A DNA stretch of 37,506 nt from Campylobacteraceae bacterium. GTDB taxonomy: Bacteria; Campylobacterota; Campylobacteria; Campylobacterales; Sulfurovaceae. The notes below the pieces were generated by a model that saw only the letters and a list, made by a program, of their open reading frames with translations, was not told the origin of the DNA and did not search any database. Of this stretch, positions 9,831 to 19,283 are shown piece after piece. The stretch spans positions 1 through 37,506 of the forward strand of contig JALTGP010000044.1 of assembly GCA_027076905.1 (NCBI GenBank). The letters run 5' to 3'. The position numbers were made by a program, and so were the translations under genes. How positions within the stretch are numbered: position 1 is the first letter of the stretch; every line of letters begins with the position of its first letter.

Positions 9831-10207
9831 TGAATAGTATTATACAATTTAAGAATCGAAGAGAGTAGTTTCTCTTCAGTAATAGGGTTGATAAGAAAGT
9901 CATGTGCTCCTGCGTTGAAGGCATCTTTTTTAAAGAGGTCATTGGATGAAATAGCAATAACTGGGGCGTGTTTCAGAAGAGGGTTACCTAGATACTCTTG
10001 TAGAAACTCTATTCCATTGAGAATAGGCATCTCGATATCAAGTAAAATAAGATTAATATCATTCTCTTTTTGACAGATATTCAATGCCTCTCTTCCATTA
10101 CTAGCTTCAAGAGTTTGCACTTTGTATAGCTCTTTATAAAGAATGGAGCTTAAAAGTTTCCTATTAATATAATCATCATCTACCATCAATACTTTAAATT
10201 CAACCAT
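9827..10207 (-). CDS. Stand-alone receiver-domain response regulator with non-canonical Asn in place of the conserved Lys
   Basis: VLMVDDDYINRKLL..., ILLDIEMPILNG, VIAISSND, HDFLINPI (normally K-P); no output domain. Confidence 0.88.
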   Translation of the reverse strand: MVEFKVLMVDDDYINRKLLSSILYKELYKVQTLEASNGREALNICQKENDINLILLDIEMPILNGIEFLQEYLGNPLLKHAPVIAISSNDLFKKDAFNAGAHDFLINPITEEKLLSSILKLYNTIH

Positions 10208-13200
10208 CTATCTTCTCCTGTATTTTTGAATTGCACTCATTAGTTTATCTTTACTCATCACACCGATAATCTCCTCTTGAATATAGCTGTTTTGCAACTT
10301 ATCATCAGGCTTATTAAGACTAAGACGAATAATATTCATTCGATTATGATGCTTGGAAAGGGCTTTTTGATGCAGTTTTTCAATCTCAATATCAATAAAT
10401 AGTAAATCATAATTAGTATCTTGAACTTTACTTTCGAGATTCTTAACGGTGTCTAAAATTTCAATTTTATATGTTAAATTAGAGAGAACCTTAGAGAGTA
10501 TTTGTGCTTCAAGAGGATTTTTTTTTGCAATCAGTATGATTCGTTCAGTTGTCTCATTTTCCTCTTCCTCCTCTTCAAAGAGCAGTGAAATTCCATTTGC
10601 TTGGGTGATGGATGTTGGTTTTATCTCCTCTAGGACATCGCTCTGTTGCTGTTTATTTCTATCTTGTTTTTTATCATTTTCGGGTTCTTTCTCCTCCTCT
10701 TCATTACTAGAGAAGTCCTGTTCTAAAAACTTTTTAAGAATAAACAGCAGTTCACTAGTCTCAATAGGTTTGGGAATATAATCATCTAATCCCTCCTCTA
10801 TAAAACGCTCTTTGTCCCCTTTAAGTGCATTGGCGGTAAGTGCTATGATTGGGGTATGTGTAATTTTTTCCTCTTTTTCATAGTTGAGTATCTCGTTTGT
10901 TGCTTCAACTCCATCCATGACAGGCATCTGTATGTCCATAAATATTAAATCATAGCTATTGGTTCGGTATCTTTCAAATGCTTCAAGACCATTGTTGGCA
11001 AGTTCAACCTCTAGTCCATAACGTATGAGAATCTGTTTGACAAGCTTTTGGTTAATAAAGTTATCTTCTGCTACTAAAATTTTACCTTTGAATTGAATGT
11101 TTTGAAACTGTACAGCTTTGTTAGATAGTTTGTTTTGCTCTTCTGTGTTGCTATATTGCTCTTTTTGAACCTCTGCAATGGCATTAATATTATTGAGTAT
11201 TTTTGTTGGTGTAACAGGTTTATAGATAATTTTACTTTTAGAGAGACCAAAGCCTTCAATTTTTGCTCTATTTGAAAAACTTGAGATGATAGTAATCCTC
11301 TTGGAGTTTAGTTTTTTTATATGTGTTAAGATGTCATCGTTTATGTTGTCAATATCTATCCATATATTATTGGATTTAGACTCATCTCCAAACAGTTTTA
11401 AATCAGAAGCAGTATGTAGTTTTTGAATCTCAAGGTTAAAATAGTTTAGATACTTTTCAATATTGATATCACTTTGACTGGCTACTCTATTTTGATACTT
11501 CACAATAGAAACATCTCGATCTATACTCATGTCACAAAGTGCTGTATCCTCTTGAATCTCTTCTAGTTTTAGGGTAAAGTGAAATCTTGTTCCTTTCTCT
11601 TTTTGGCTCTCTAGTTTTAGCTCACTTTTCATCAGCTCCAAGAATTTTGTTGAGATGGTAAGCCCCAATCCTGTTCCCCCATACTTTCGAGTAATAGAGA
11701 CATCAGCTTGTGTAAATGCAGCAAAGACATTGAGTTGTTGCTCTTTTGTCATTCCTACCCCATCATCTTCAATACTAAATGAAATAACGGCGTTGTTGTC
11801 ACTGGTCGTAACTTTTAGTATCTCAACAGTTATATGTCCTCCAAAGTCTGTAAATTTTACTGCATTACTCATAAGGTTAATGAGAACCTCTTTGATTTTT
11901 ATGGCATCACCTAGAAGTTTTTTGTTTATCTGTGGATCAAGATAGAAGGTAAGTTCTATCTCTTTCTCTGAAGCTTTTACTCCATAGGTCTCTATGGCAT
12001 TCTCAAACTCTATAATAGGGTCAAATATAATATTCTCAATCTCTACATTATTACTCTCTATTTTTGATAGATCAAGTATGTTATTGATAATACTTAAAAG
12101 ATTTTCTGAACTCTTTTCAATAATTGAGGTAAACTCTGTCTGTTCTCCATCTAGTTGTGTGCTTTGTAGCAGTTGTGTAAAGCCTACAATTCCATTGAGT
12201 GGTGTTCTGATTTCATGAGACATATTGGCTAAAAATAGAGATTTTGAAGCATTTGCTTCGAGTGCTTGTCGTTTATCTTGTCGTGCATTCTCTATTAAAA
12301 TTTCTAAAAATCGATAGGCATCTTTAATCCCTTTATTGGTATTGAGATTAATGCTTTTTAGGGTATTTAAGCTAGGAACATCAAAATTTTCATCGGATTC
12401 TACCTCTTTTACTGTATTGTTTAAGATATCCTCTAAGCTTTTTATATTATTAGAAATTTCATTTCTTGTTTTGTAGCCTAAAAAAGTAAGAAGCAGTGCT
12501 AAAATCCAGAAGAAAGTTGCCACAATTAAAATAATAATATATTTTAAGATATAGGCATCATTTTCTATTGCCAATGACTTCTCAATCTCTTTTTGAATTA
12601 AGGCAAACTGATTGATTTTATCGGTGTGCATAATATGCCAACTTACAGGGTCAATAGAGAACTTTCCATCATTGATATTTGATTGTAATTTTGAGTAAGA
12701 GGTCTCTATCTCTCGGTGGATATTTTTATAATCACGGGTATCAGTATGGAGGTTGATTCTATCTCTTAAATCCAAATCACCAACTTCTAAAGGAGAAAAA
12801 GTATTGGATTTACTCTTAGCATAGTTCCAAAAGGTAATATCTTTTTGTGTTAATGCTATCTGTTTCATTAAAAAATAGTTGACAAAATCTCTCTCTAACG
12901 AAGAGTACTCTGTGGCAATATATAGTTGAGATAGAGAAGTGACCAACGAGGCTATCTCATTATTAAGTTTATAGTGGTTAATCAGAAGTTGCTGTTCTAG
13001 TATTGGAGTGGTAAGGGTTTTGGTATATTTTTTCTCAAATGCCTGATAAAATGATAGCTTTCTTTGGTCAATTTCTGCTCGATAGGAGGGAAGTTTGTCA
13101 AGATTATCAAAAATATTTTGGGAGATATGTTTATTTTGAAATTTTGACAATCCAGAGAAGAGAGACTGCTTATTGATAGGAACAATATGTTGTTTCATTT

Positions 13201-13471
13201 TTTCAATAGAGGCATCAGTATTGAGTCTCTGTCTTATAAGTTCATCTTTTGCTTTTTTACCTTTTGAGCCAAGAAAAATAGAGTTTAGCCCTCTCTCTTT
13301 TCCCAATTGTGTAATGGTATCATTAAAAAAAACATTATTTTTTATAATAATTTTTAGCTCATTTGCTTTATGGTATTGACCGTAAGAGTTAAAAAAAAAG
13401 TAGCTAGAGACAATGAAAAGTAGCATTATAGGCAACATACTTATTAATCGTAATTTATTGTTTATTTGCAT
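10208..13471 (-). CDS. Hybrid sensor histidine kinase: NIT-like periplasmic sensor, HisKA, HATPase, receiver, C-terminal degenerate receiver
   Basis: LGKERGLNSIFLGSKG...RQRLNTD (NIT-like); FLANMSHEIRTPLNGIVGFTQLL (H-box); YGGTGLGLTIST; ILVAEDNFINQKLV...DLIFMDIQMPVMDG...IPKPI. Confidence 0.9.
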   Translation of the reverse strand: MQINNKLRLISMLPIMLLFIVSSYFFFNSYGQYHKANELKIIIKNNVFFNDTITQLGKERGLNSIFLGSKGKKAKDELIRQRLNTDASIEKMKQHIVPINKQSLFSGLSKFQNKHISQNIFDNLDKLPSYRAEIDQRKLSFYQAFEKKYTKTLTTPILEQQLLINHYKLNNEIASLVTSLSQLYIATEYSSLERDFVNYFLMKQIALTQKDITFWNYAKSKSNTFSPLEVGDLDLRDRINLHTDTRDYKNIHREIETSYSKLQSNINDGKFSIDPVSWHIMHTDKINQFALIQKEIEKSLAIENDAYILKYIIILIVATFFWILALLLTFLGYKTRNEISNNIKSLEDILNNTVKEVESDENFDVPSLNTLKSINLNTNKGIKDAYRFLEILIENARQDKRQALEANASKSLFLANMSHEIRTPLNGIVGFTQLLQSTQLDGEQTEFTSIIEKSSENLLSIINNILDLSKIESNNVEIENIIFDPIIEFENAIETYGVKASEKEIELTFYLDPQINKKLLGDAIKIKEVLINLMSNAVKFTDFGGHITVEILKVTTSDNNAVISFSIEDDGVGMTKEQQLNVFAAFTQADVSITRKYGGTGLGLTISTKFLELMKSELKLESQKEKGTRFHFTLKLEEIQEDTALCDMSIDRDVSIVKYQNRVASQSDINIEKYLNYFNLEIQKLHTASDLKLFGDESKSNNIWIDIDNINDDILTHIKKLNSKRITIISSFSNRAKIEGFGLSKSKIIYKPVTPTKILNNINAIAEVQKEQYSNTEEQNKLSNKAVQFQNIQFKGKILVAEDNFINQKLVKQILIRYGLEVELANNGLEAFERYRTNSYDLIFMDIQMPVMDGVEATNEILNYEKEEKITHTPIIALTANALKGDKERFIEEGLDDYIPKPIETSELLFILKKFLEQDFSSNEEEEKEPENDKKQDRNKQQQSDVLEEIKPTSITQANGISLLFEEEEEENETTERIILIAKKNPLEAQILSKVLSNLTYKIEILDTVKNLESKVQDTNYDLLFIDIEIEKLHQKALSKHHNRMNIIRLSLNKPDDKLQNSYIQEEIIGVMSKDKLMSAIQKYRRR

Positions 13472-13493
13472 GATAGGACCTTTCTTTATCTAT

Positions 13494-14744
13494 TTAAATG
13501 CTGTTTCTTTGTTTCATATAATCCTCTAAAGAGATAAAAAGACCCCAGTATTTTTTAAATAAGGGTTCTAATTTATCATAGTTTGTAGCGAATTGAATCT
13601 CTTCTAAGACATCGGCTAGTTCATTAATACGAAGGTTACTTGCCGCCCCTTTTAATTTATGTCCAAGCTCATGAATATTGTCAAGGTCTTTTTGATAATA
13701 GGATGTCAAAAGATGGTCTTTGTCATGGTGCGCTTGTTCAATAAAGTCCTCAACAAACTCTTCAATTAAAACAACGGGTAGATTTAATTCATTGGCTGCA
13801 ATTTTAGGGTTGTAGTTGATAGGAAGAGCTTTTATATTATCAAGGGTAAACTTGGTCTCCTTTTTACTACTCTCTTTTGCTTGAGGTGTAGGGGTGGTTT
13901 CCTTTTGAGTATCTTCTAAATCAAAAAGTGCCAAATCATTATCAAAGTCGATGTCTAGGTCAAGTTTATCAGGTGTGGTTGGATGAGATGTGGTGGTTTG
14001 GGATATGGTAGTTTTAGAAACGTTTGTATCTGTAAAGTCAAGAGAGAGTTCCTCCTCTTTCTTATCTACATTAGAGAGAAGTTCAGTAAAAGTACTATTA
14101 AGCTTCTCCTCTTTTTGAACACTATCTAAGGAGTCTTTTTCTAAAAGATTTTTCATCTCTGATTGATGTATATTTTTAGGCTTTTTAAGCGTTAAAAGTG
14201 CTAGTTTAGTATAGTACTCATCAACTAAAGGCAGACGCTCATCTTTTGGTAGTTTTTTGATTTTTAGTAGCAGTATATTGATATTTGGTATCTTTAGCGT
14301 CAAGGCGAGGTTTGATAGGTTTTTAACAACCTTATCATCTCCATCTTGAAGACGTTGTTCATCAATAATTGATTGGTCTATAAAGCTATCAAGATAGAGT
14401 TTATAATCGTCAACAGTCAATCCAATCTCTTGTGCAATTTTAGCCACATCAAGATAGATTGGTTCGTAATTAATATGGATATTATACCCATCACTGTTGG
14501 TCTCAATAGCATTAGATAGCTCTATTAATTTTATCTCTTTACCATTTGTATAGAGTATGTTCTCTTTAAAATTGGCGATAATTTTTCTCTTTTGGTCTAA
14601 AAATTCTAATTTATTGTTCTCAAACTTAATACTGTCTATAGCTCTAGCAGTGAAAAGCTCATCAAATGTTGCGTACCCAAGTAGCTCAATAAATTTCTTG
14701 TCTGCTAATATTAGTTCTTTTTTATCATTGTATCCGTAATACAT
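13494..14744 (-). CDS. Histidine phosphotransfer (Hpt) domain protein with N-terminal PAS-like region
   Basis: HELGHKLKGAASNLRINELADVLEEIQ (Hpt HxxKGAAxNL) near the C-terminus; upstream module with parallel spacing but no His. Confidence 0.78.
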   Translation of the reverse strand: MYYGYNDKKELILADKKFIELLGYATFDELFTARAIDSIKFENNKLEFLDQKRKIIANFKENILYTNGKEIKLIELSNAIETNSDGYNIHINYEPIYLDVAKIAQEIGLTVDDYKLYLDSFIDQSIIDEQRLQDGDDKVVKNLSNLALTLKIPNINILLLKIKKLPKDERLPLVDEYYTKLALLTLKKPKNIHQSEMKNLLEKDSLDSVQKEEKLNSTFTELLSNVDKKEEELSLDFTDTNVSKTTISQTTTSHPTTPDKLDLDIDFDNDLALFDLEDTQKETTPTPQAKESSKKETKFTLDNIKALPINYNPKIAANELNLPVVLIEEFVEDFIEQAHHDKDHLLTSYYQKDLDNIHELGHKLKGAASNLRINELADVLEEIQFATNYDKLEPLFKKYWGLFISLEDYMKQRNSI

Positions 14745-14762
14745 ACTTATTTACCTCATTTT

Positions 14763-15161
14763 TTAATCATATTGAGCGTATCGCTCAAGTTCTTCTTCTA
14801 TATCTATTTTTGATGCTGGTTTATGTACCACAATAAAACCGATGATAGTATCATCTTTATCACGTTTTGGTGTACAATGAATACTGCTCCAAAAATACAT
14901 ACCATCACGTCTTATATTTTTAATAGTAGAAAACCATTTTTTTAGTCTTTCTTCCGTTGACCATAGTTTCTCATAAATTTCATCGGGGACATCAGGGTGT
15001 CTAAAAACCTCATGATTTTTTCCAATTAACTCTCTTTTTCGAAAACCTGTCACTTCAGCAAAGTTTGAATTACTAAAAGTGATGATACCATTTATATCAA
15101 TTTCATATATTAAATTTGTTGTATAGGTATATTCAATATCTAATGCAATAAGCTGATGCAC
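14763..15161 (-). CDS. Stand-alone PAS domain protein (Aer-like PAS)
   Basis: ITFSNSNFAEVTGFRKRELIGKNHEVFRHPDVPDEIYEKLWSTEERLKKWFSTIKNIRRDGMYFWSSIHCTP; no transmitter or MCP output domain. Confidence 0.85.
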   Translation of the reverse strand: MHQLIALDIEYTYTTNLIYEIDINGIITFSNSNFAEVTGFRKRELIGKNHEVFRHPDVPDEIYEKLWSTEERLKKWFSTIKNIRRDGMYFWSSIHCTPKRDKDDTIIGFIVVHKPASKIDIEEELERYAQYD

Positions 15162-15337
15162 AAATTTCCTTTCTAAGAGAGTAAATTAATTTATAACCAG
15201 TAACTTTATTATAAAAATACTAAATATTTATTTAAATAAAACTATTTGATTGTATTAAAGAAAAATTTTAAGGTCTATTTTACACTTATAAATAATAAAT
15301 GTTCATTTTAAGCTCCGAATTAACATTATACAATAAA

Positions 15338-17131
15338 TTATGTTTTTAAATTCTTAGCGATTGTGGTAGAGGTGGCAAGTGCTAATTCTTCGAAACTAGC
15401 ATTTTTTATCGCTTCAAAAGTACCAAAATAGTTCAGAAGTTTCTTAATCGTAGCAGAACCTATTCCCTTTTTTTGAAGCAGTGAGTTTTGGGTATCCTCT
15501 TTTCGTTTTCTATTTTGGTGATAGGCGATGGCAAAACGGTGTGCCTCATCTCGTTGACGCTGTACCCACTGTAGATATTTATCTGTAGGGCTTAATTTAA
15601 AAACAGACTCTTTGGTATAGATAATGTCTTTAGCCGATCCTTTAGCTCGGTGGGCTTTATGATCTAGCTTCTCTTTGGCGATGGCGATGACATCTAATCG
15701 CATATTCACCTCATCAAGTAGTTTGAGTGCGAGTTGTCTTAGTGTCTCTCCTCCATCAAGTATCCACAAGTTGGGTGCAGGGTTTTTGCCAAAGCTATCA
15801 ATCCTACGGCGTAGCATCTCTCTCATCTGTCCATACTCATCTTTGGCTTGAAGTTTATACCGTCGGTAGTGATTCTTTTGCCATTTTCCCTCATTCCAAA
15901 CCACCATAGCTCCTACCGTGGCGACCCCCATCATATGAGAGTTGTCAAATGATTCCACCCTATATGGTAGCGTCTCTAGCTCAAATAGTTCAGATATTTT
16001 AGGCTCTATCTCCTCTTGGTCTCTCTGTTTTAGAATCTCATGAGCATTGCTAATAGCAAGTGTGGTTAATCTTTTTTTTGAGCCTTTTAAGGGATGATGA
16101 ATAGTTATTGTTTTAGAGAAGCGTTTTGATAAAAGGGTTGATATCTCCTCTTTGTCTTCAAAATTATCAGCAACCAAAATTGTTTTGGCTATTTGTGGTG
16201 TTTCATTGTGATAAAACTCCAATAACGCCTGTTTATAGGCTTCATTCTCATCATAGATATTTACGCCTCTAAATGTTGAAAATGCTGAAGAGATAATTTT
16301 TCCTTGACGCATAAAAAGTTTAATGATAACCCCTTTACTCTTTCCATTGACAATGGCAAAAATATCCATATCTTCCAATGATTTTAGGTCAAGATGTGAG
16401 CCAATAGTTAGTTTTTCAAGCGTTTGAATATTGTCACGAAGTTTTCCCGCCTCTTCATAGCGTTCACTAAGTGCGAGTTTCATCATTTTCTCATGTAATA
16501 CTTTTATGAGAATATAACGTTTGCTTATTGATTCTTTGGCTTTGGTAATGATGATTTGATATTCCTCTTTTGTGATTTTCCCTTCGCATGGGGCTAGACA
16601 CTTCTCTATTTGATAAAAGAGACAGGCTTTTTTCCCATTAAGGCATGACTTTTTTTGAACCATAGGAAAAACCTCATAGAGCGTATCAAGCAGAACCTTT
16701 CCCCCATTTGGGAAGGGTCCATAATAGGAGATACTGTTACCTTTGATATTTTTATTTTTGATAATTTTTCGAGTGAGTTCAAATCGTGGAAATGCTTGGG
16801 ACTCATCTATATAGATATAGGGATAGGTTTTATCATCACGAAGTAGAATATTATATTTGGGATTTAACTGCTTAATAAGAGAGTTCTCCAAAATCAGTGC
16901 ATCTGTTTCTGTCTCTACGATAATATACTCAATTGTTACAGCTTGTGCTAACATTCGTCTGATTCTAACTTCAAGGGTAGGGTTGGGTTGTAGTGTTGGG
17001 GTGAAACGCCAATAACTTTTGACACGATTTTTTAAATTTTTTGCTTTTCCCACATAGAGCACTCTTCCACTTTCATCAAAATATTGGTAAATACCTGCTT
17101 GGGTAGGTAGGTTTTGAATAATTTTTAGCAT
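15338..17131 (-). CDS. uvrC: Excinuclease ABC subunit C
   Basis: LPTQAGIYQYFDESGRVLYVGKAKNLKNRVKSYW (GIY-YIG); ILLRDDKTYPYI; SFDNSHMMGVATVGAMVVW; IGSATIKKLLNYFG (HhH). Confidence 0.96.
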   Translation of the reverse strand: MLKIIQNLPTQAGIYQYFDESGRVLYVGKAKNLKNRVKSYWRFTPTLQPNPTLEVRIRRMLAQAVTIEYIIVETETDALILENSLIKQLNPKYNILLRDDKTYPYIYIDESQAFPRFELTRKIIKNKNIKGNSISYYGPFPNGGKVLLDTLYEVFPMVQKKSCLNGKKACLFYQIEKCLAPCEGKITKEEYQIIITKAKESISKRYILIKVLHEKMMKLALSERYEEAGKLRDNIQTLEKLTIGSHLDLKSLEDMDIFAIVNGKSKGVIIKLFMRQGKIISSAFSTFRGVNIYDENEAYKQALLEFYHNETPQIAKTILVADNFEDKEEISTLLSKRFSKTITIHHPLKGSKKRLTTLAISNAHEILKQRDQEEIEPKISELFELETLPYRVESFDNSHMMGVATVGAMVVWNEGKWQKNHYRRYKLQAKDEYGQMREMLRRRIDSFGKNPAPNLWILDGGETLRQLALKLLDEVNMRLDVIAIAKEKLDHKAHRAKGSAKDIIYTKESVFKLSPTDKYLQWVQRQRDEAHRFAIAYHQNRKRKEDTQNSLLQKKGIGSATIKKLLNYFGTFEAIKNASFEELALATSTTIAKNLKT

Positions 17132-17575
17132 TTAGTTGTCTCTTATTGAGTTTTTAATTTTGGAAAATGCCTCTTGTAGCTCTTTGTCTTCACTTTTTAC
17201 CATAAAATCACCATGAGCAACCTCTTGATAATAGGGAACAGTTGAGACGATTTTTTTCTCTTTTAGAATTGAGATATGTTTTGAGTTAAAAAGTATCACC
17301 TTTGAGGCTTTCATCTGTTGACACTTTTCATCACTCTTTGCTAACATACTTAATATAGTTTTTAATAAATCTTTATTATAATTGAGCTCCATTTTAAACC
17401 CTGGGTGAGATAGTGCCACAAAAAGTGTATCTTCTCGAAGATATACAAAGGCGATTGCTTTTTGAAACCTAGGTGCTAAAAAGGAGAGAAACTTCTGATA
17501 GCAGTAGTGCTTCTTAAGTAATTTAAACTCAGGTAGGTTGGTTATATGCGAAAGAATAGTATGGGCATTTTTCAT
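17132..17575 (-). CDS. Hypothetical protein, DUF721/DciA-like
   Basis: LFVALSHPGFKMELNYNKDLLKTIL resembles the DUF721 core ('...V.HPAWKQEL..NK..LL...'); short size; assignment tentative. Confidence 0.5.
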   Translation of the reverse strand: MKNAHTILSHITNLPEFKLLKKHYCYQKFLSFLAPRFQKAIAFVYLREDTLFVALSHPGFKMELNYNKDLLKTILSMLAKSDEKCQQMKASKVILFNSKHISILKEKKIVSTVPYYQEVAHGDFMVKSEDKELQEAFSKIKNSIRDN

Positions 17576-17674
17576 ATTTTAATTATAACATTTTTTAGCT
17601 TTTTTTTATTGAGTGGTTGTGGATATAAAGCTGACCCATATTGGATTGATAGAAGTGACAAAGGGGGAAAATAG
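17546..17674 (+). CDS. Small (42 aa) lipoprotein, LptM/YifL-like size and architecture; not in the ORF track
   Basis: Manual translation: MRKNSMGIFHILIITFFSFFLLSGCGYKADPYWIDRSDKGGK*. Basic N-terminus, hydrophobic core, perfect lipobox LSGC. Ends 2 nt before the nadB ATG. Confidence 0.78.
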   Translation: MRKNSMGIFHILIITFFSFFLLSGCGYKADPYWIDRSDKGGK

Positions 17675-17676
17675 TT

Positions 17677-19122
17677 ATGAGAAAGTATGATATATTGATA
17701 ATTGGTGCAGGTATAGCAGGGCTTTATTCTGCAATGAATATTCCAAAAGATAAAAAGGTTTTGGTAGTCTGTAAAGATATTCCGTGGGAGTGTAATACTT
17801 TTTATGCCCAAGGGGGAATAGTTACGGCATTAAATGAAGCCGACATCCCCTCACACGTAGAGGATACGATGTCTGCAGGGGCATTTCATAATGACAGGGA
17901 AGCGGTGGAGATTATGAGTCGAACCTCTATCGCTACGACCAAAGATATTATAGAAAGAGGAATGGAGTTTGACAGTGATGAGGAGGGAAATATTCTCTAC
18001 ACCAAAGAGGCAGCTCACTCAGCAGAGAGAATTATCCACGCAGGAGGGGATGCTACAGGGCGATATATGCACTACTTTATGATGGTTCAAAACAGGCATC
18101 AACTCCAAAGAAATACATTGGTTTATGACCTTTTAATAGAAAATGGTCGCTGTTATGGGGTGAATGCGTTGGTGAACTATCGACAAGAGACTATTTTAGC
18201 GGATGACGTGATTATTGCCTCAGGTGGTGTAGGGTCACTCTATGAATTTAACACCAATTCGCGAACTGTTTCAGCTGATATTCATGGTATCTGTGTTGAA
18301 AAAGGGATAGAATTAGCAGATATGGAGATGATGCAGTTTCATCCAACGGTATTTGTTAAGACTCCTTTTGCTAGAAAACTGTTACTAACTGAAGCACTAC
18401 GAGGAGAAGGGGCGTGGGTGGTTGCAGAAGATGGCAGACGCTTTTTGTTTGATTATGATGAGCGAGGAGAGTTGGCAAGTCGTGATATTGTAAGCCGAGC
18501 TATTTTTGACCATAAGAGAAAAACAGGGGAAGAGGTCTATTTGGATTTTTCTATGTTCGAAGAGAAGTGGTTTGCCAAACGTTTCCCCAATATTACACGA
18601 AGTTTTGAGGCGATTGGATATACGTTTCCACAAGACAGAGTCCCCATCTCCCCTGCATTTCACTACGCAGTAGGAGGAATAAAGTGTGATACTGATGGGT
18701 GTGTTGAGGGAATAGAAGGGCTGTATGTTATTGGTGAAGCATCAAGCACAGGAGTGCATGGAGCGAACCGTTTGGCATCAAACTCTCTACTTGAAGGGGT
18801 GGTATTTGCCAAACGGGCTGTTGACCATCTTCTAGCAAAAGCCTCTGTCGAGATAGTTGTGCCAAAATTTGATAAAGAGTATAAAAATATTGTTCATCAT
18901 GAAAAGGACACGGTTTACAAGCATCGTCTAAGAAAAATTATGTGGGATGAGATAGGGGTTATTCGTACTAAAAAAGGGCTACTTAAGGCCAAAAATGCGA
19001 TTTTTGACATGAAAAACCGTGATATTGGACGGCTATTGGAGCTTAGACTAAATACTGCCTCTGCCATTGTTGAGGCGGCATTGAAAAGAAAAGAGAGTTT
19101 GGGAACGCACTATGTAGAGTAA
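17677..19122 (+). CDS. nadB: L-aspartate oxidase
   Basis: DILIIGAGIAGLYSAMN; FYAQGGIVTAL; HSAERIIHAGGDATGRYM; QFHPTVF; GVHGANRLASNSLLEGVVFAKRA. Confidence 0.93.
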   Translation: MRKYDILIIGAGIAGLYSAMNIPKDKKVLVVCKDIPWECNTFYAQGGIVTALNEADIPSHVEDTMSAGAFHNDREAVEIMSRTSIATTKDIIERGMEFDSDEEGNILYTKEAAHSAERIIHAGGDATGRYMHYFMMVQNRHQLQRNTLVYDLLIENGRCYGVNALVNYRQETILADDVIIASGGVGSLYEFNTNSRTVSADIHGICVEKGIELADMEMMQFHPTVFVKTPFARKLLLTEALRGEGAWVVAEDGRRFLFDYDERGELASRDIVSRAIFDHKRKTGEEVYLDFSMFEEKWFAKRFPNITRSFEAIGYTFPQDRVPISPAFHYAVGGIKCDTDGCVEGIEGLYVIGEASSTGVHGANRLASNSLLEGVVFAKRAVDHLLAKASVEIVVPKFDKEYKNIVHHEKDTVYKHRLRKIMWDEIGVIRTKKGLLKAKNAIFDMKNRDIGRLLELRLNTASAIVEAALKRKESLGTHYVE

Positions 19123-19283
19123 GGAATACAAATTAAATAAGTGCCAGTTTTCATAGGTAAATAAACGAATAGATTTAGCTATAGTTTGACGCAGGACTAC
19201 TCCCCGTAATTCAAGGAAAATTAGAGTTAAAGATATTTGTTTAGTTGCCTTTGAAATTTGGTAGTTATTTAATTTGTATTCCT
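19122..19283. mobile_element. MITE-like 162-bp long imperfect hairpin with 19-bp perfect terminal inverted repeats and candidate TAA target duplication
   Basis: AGGAATACAAATTAAATAA (19122-19140) versus TTATTTAATTTGTATTCCT (19265-19283), perfect inverted repeat. Complementarity continues inward to about 67 nt per arm. TAA at 19120-19122 and 19283-19285. Confidence 0.75.

Noticed and set aside
17572-17811. Minus-strand 79-aa ORF upstream/antisense to nadB
   Set aside because: Lies antisense to the well-supported nadB N-terminus and the small lipoprotein; no recognisable composition or domain.
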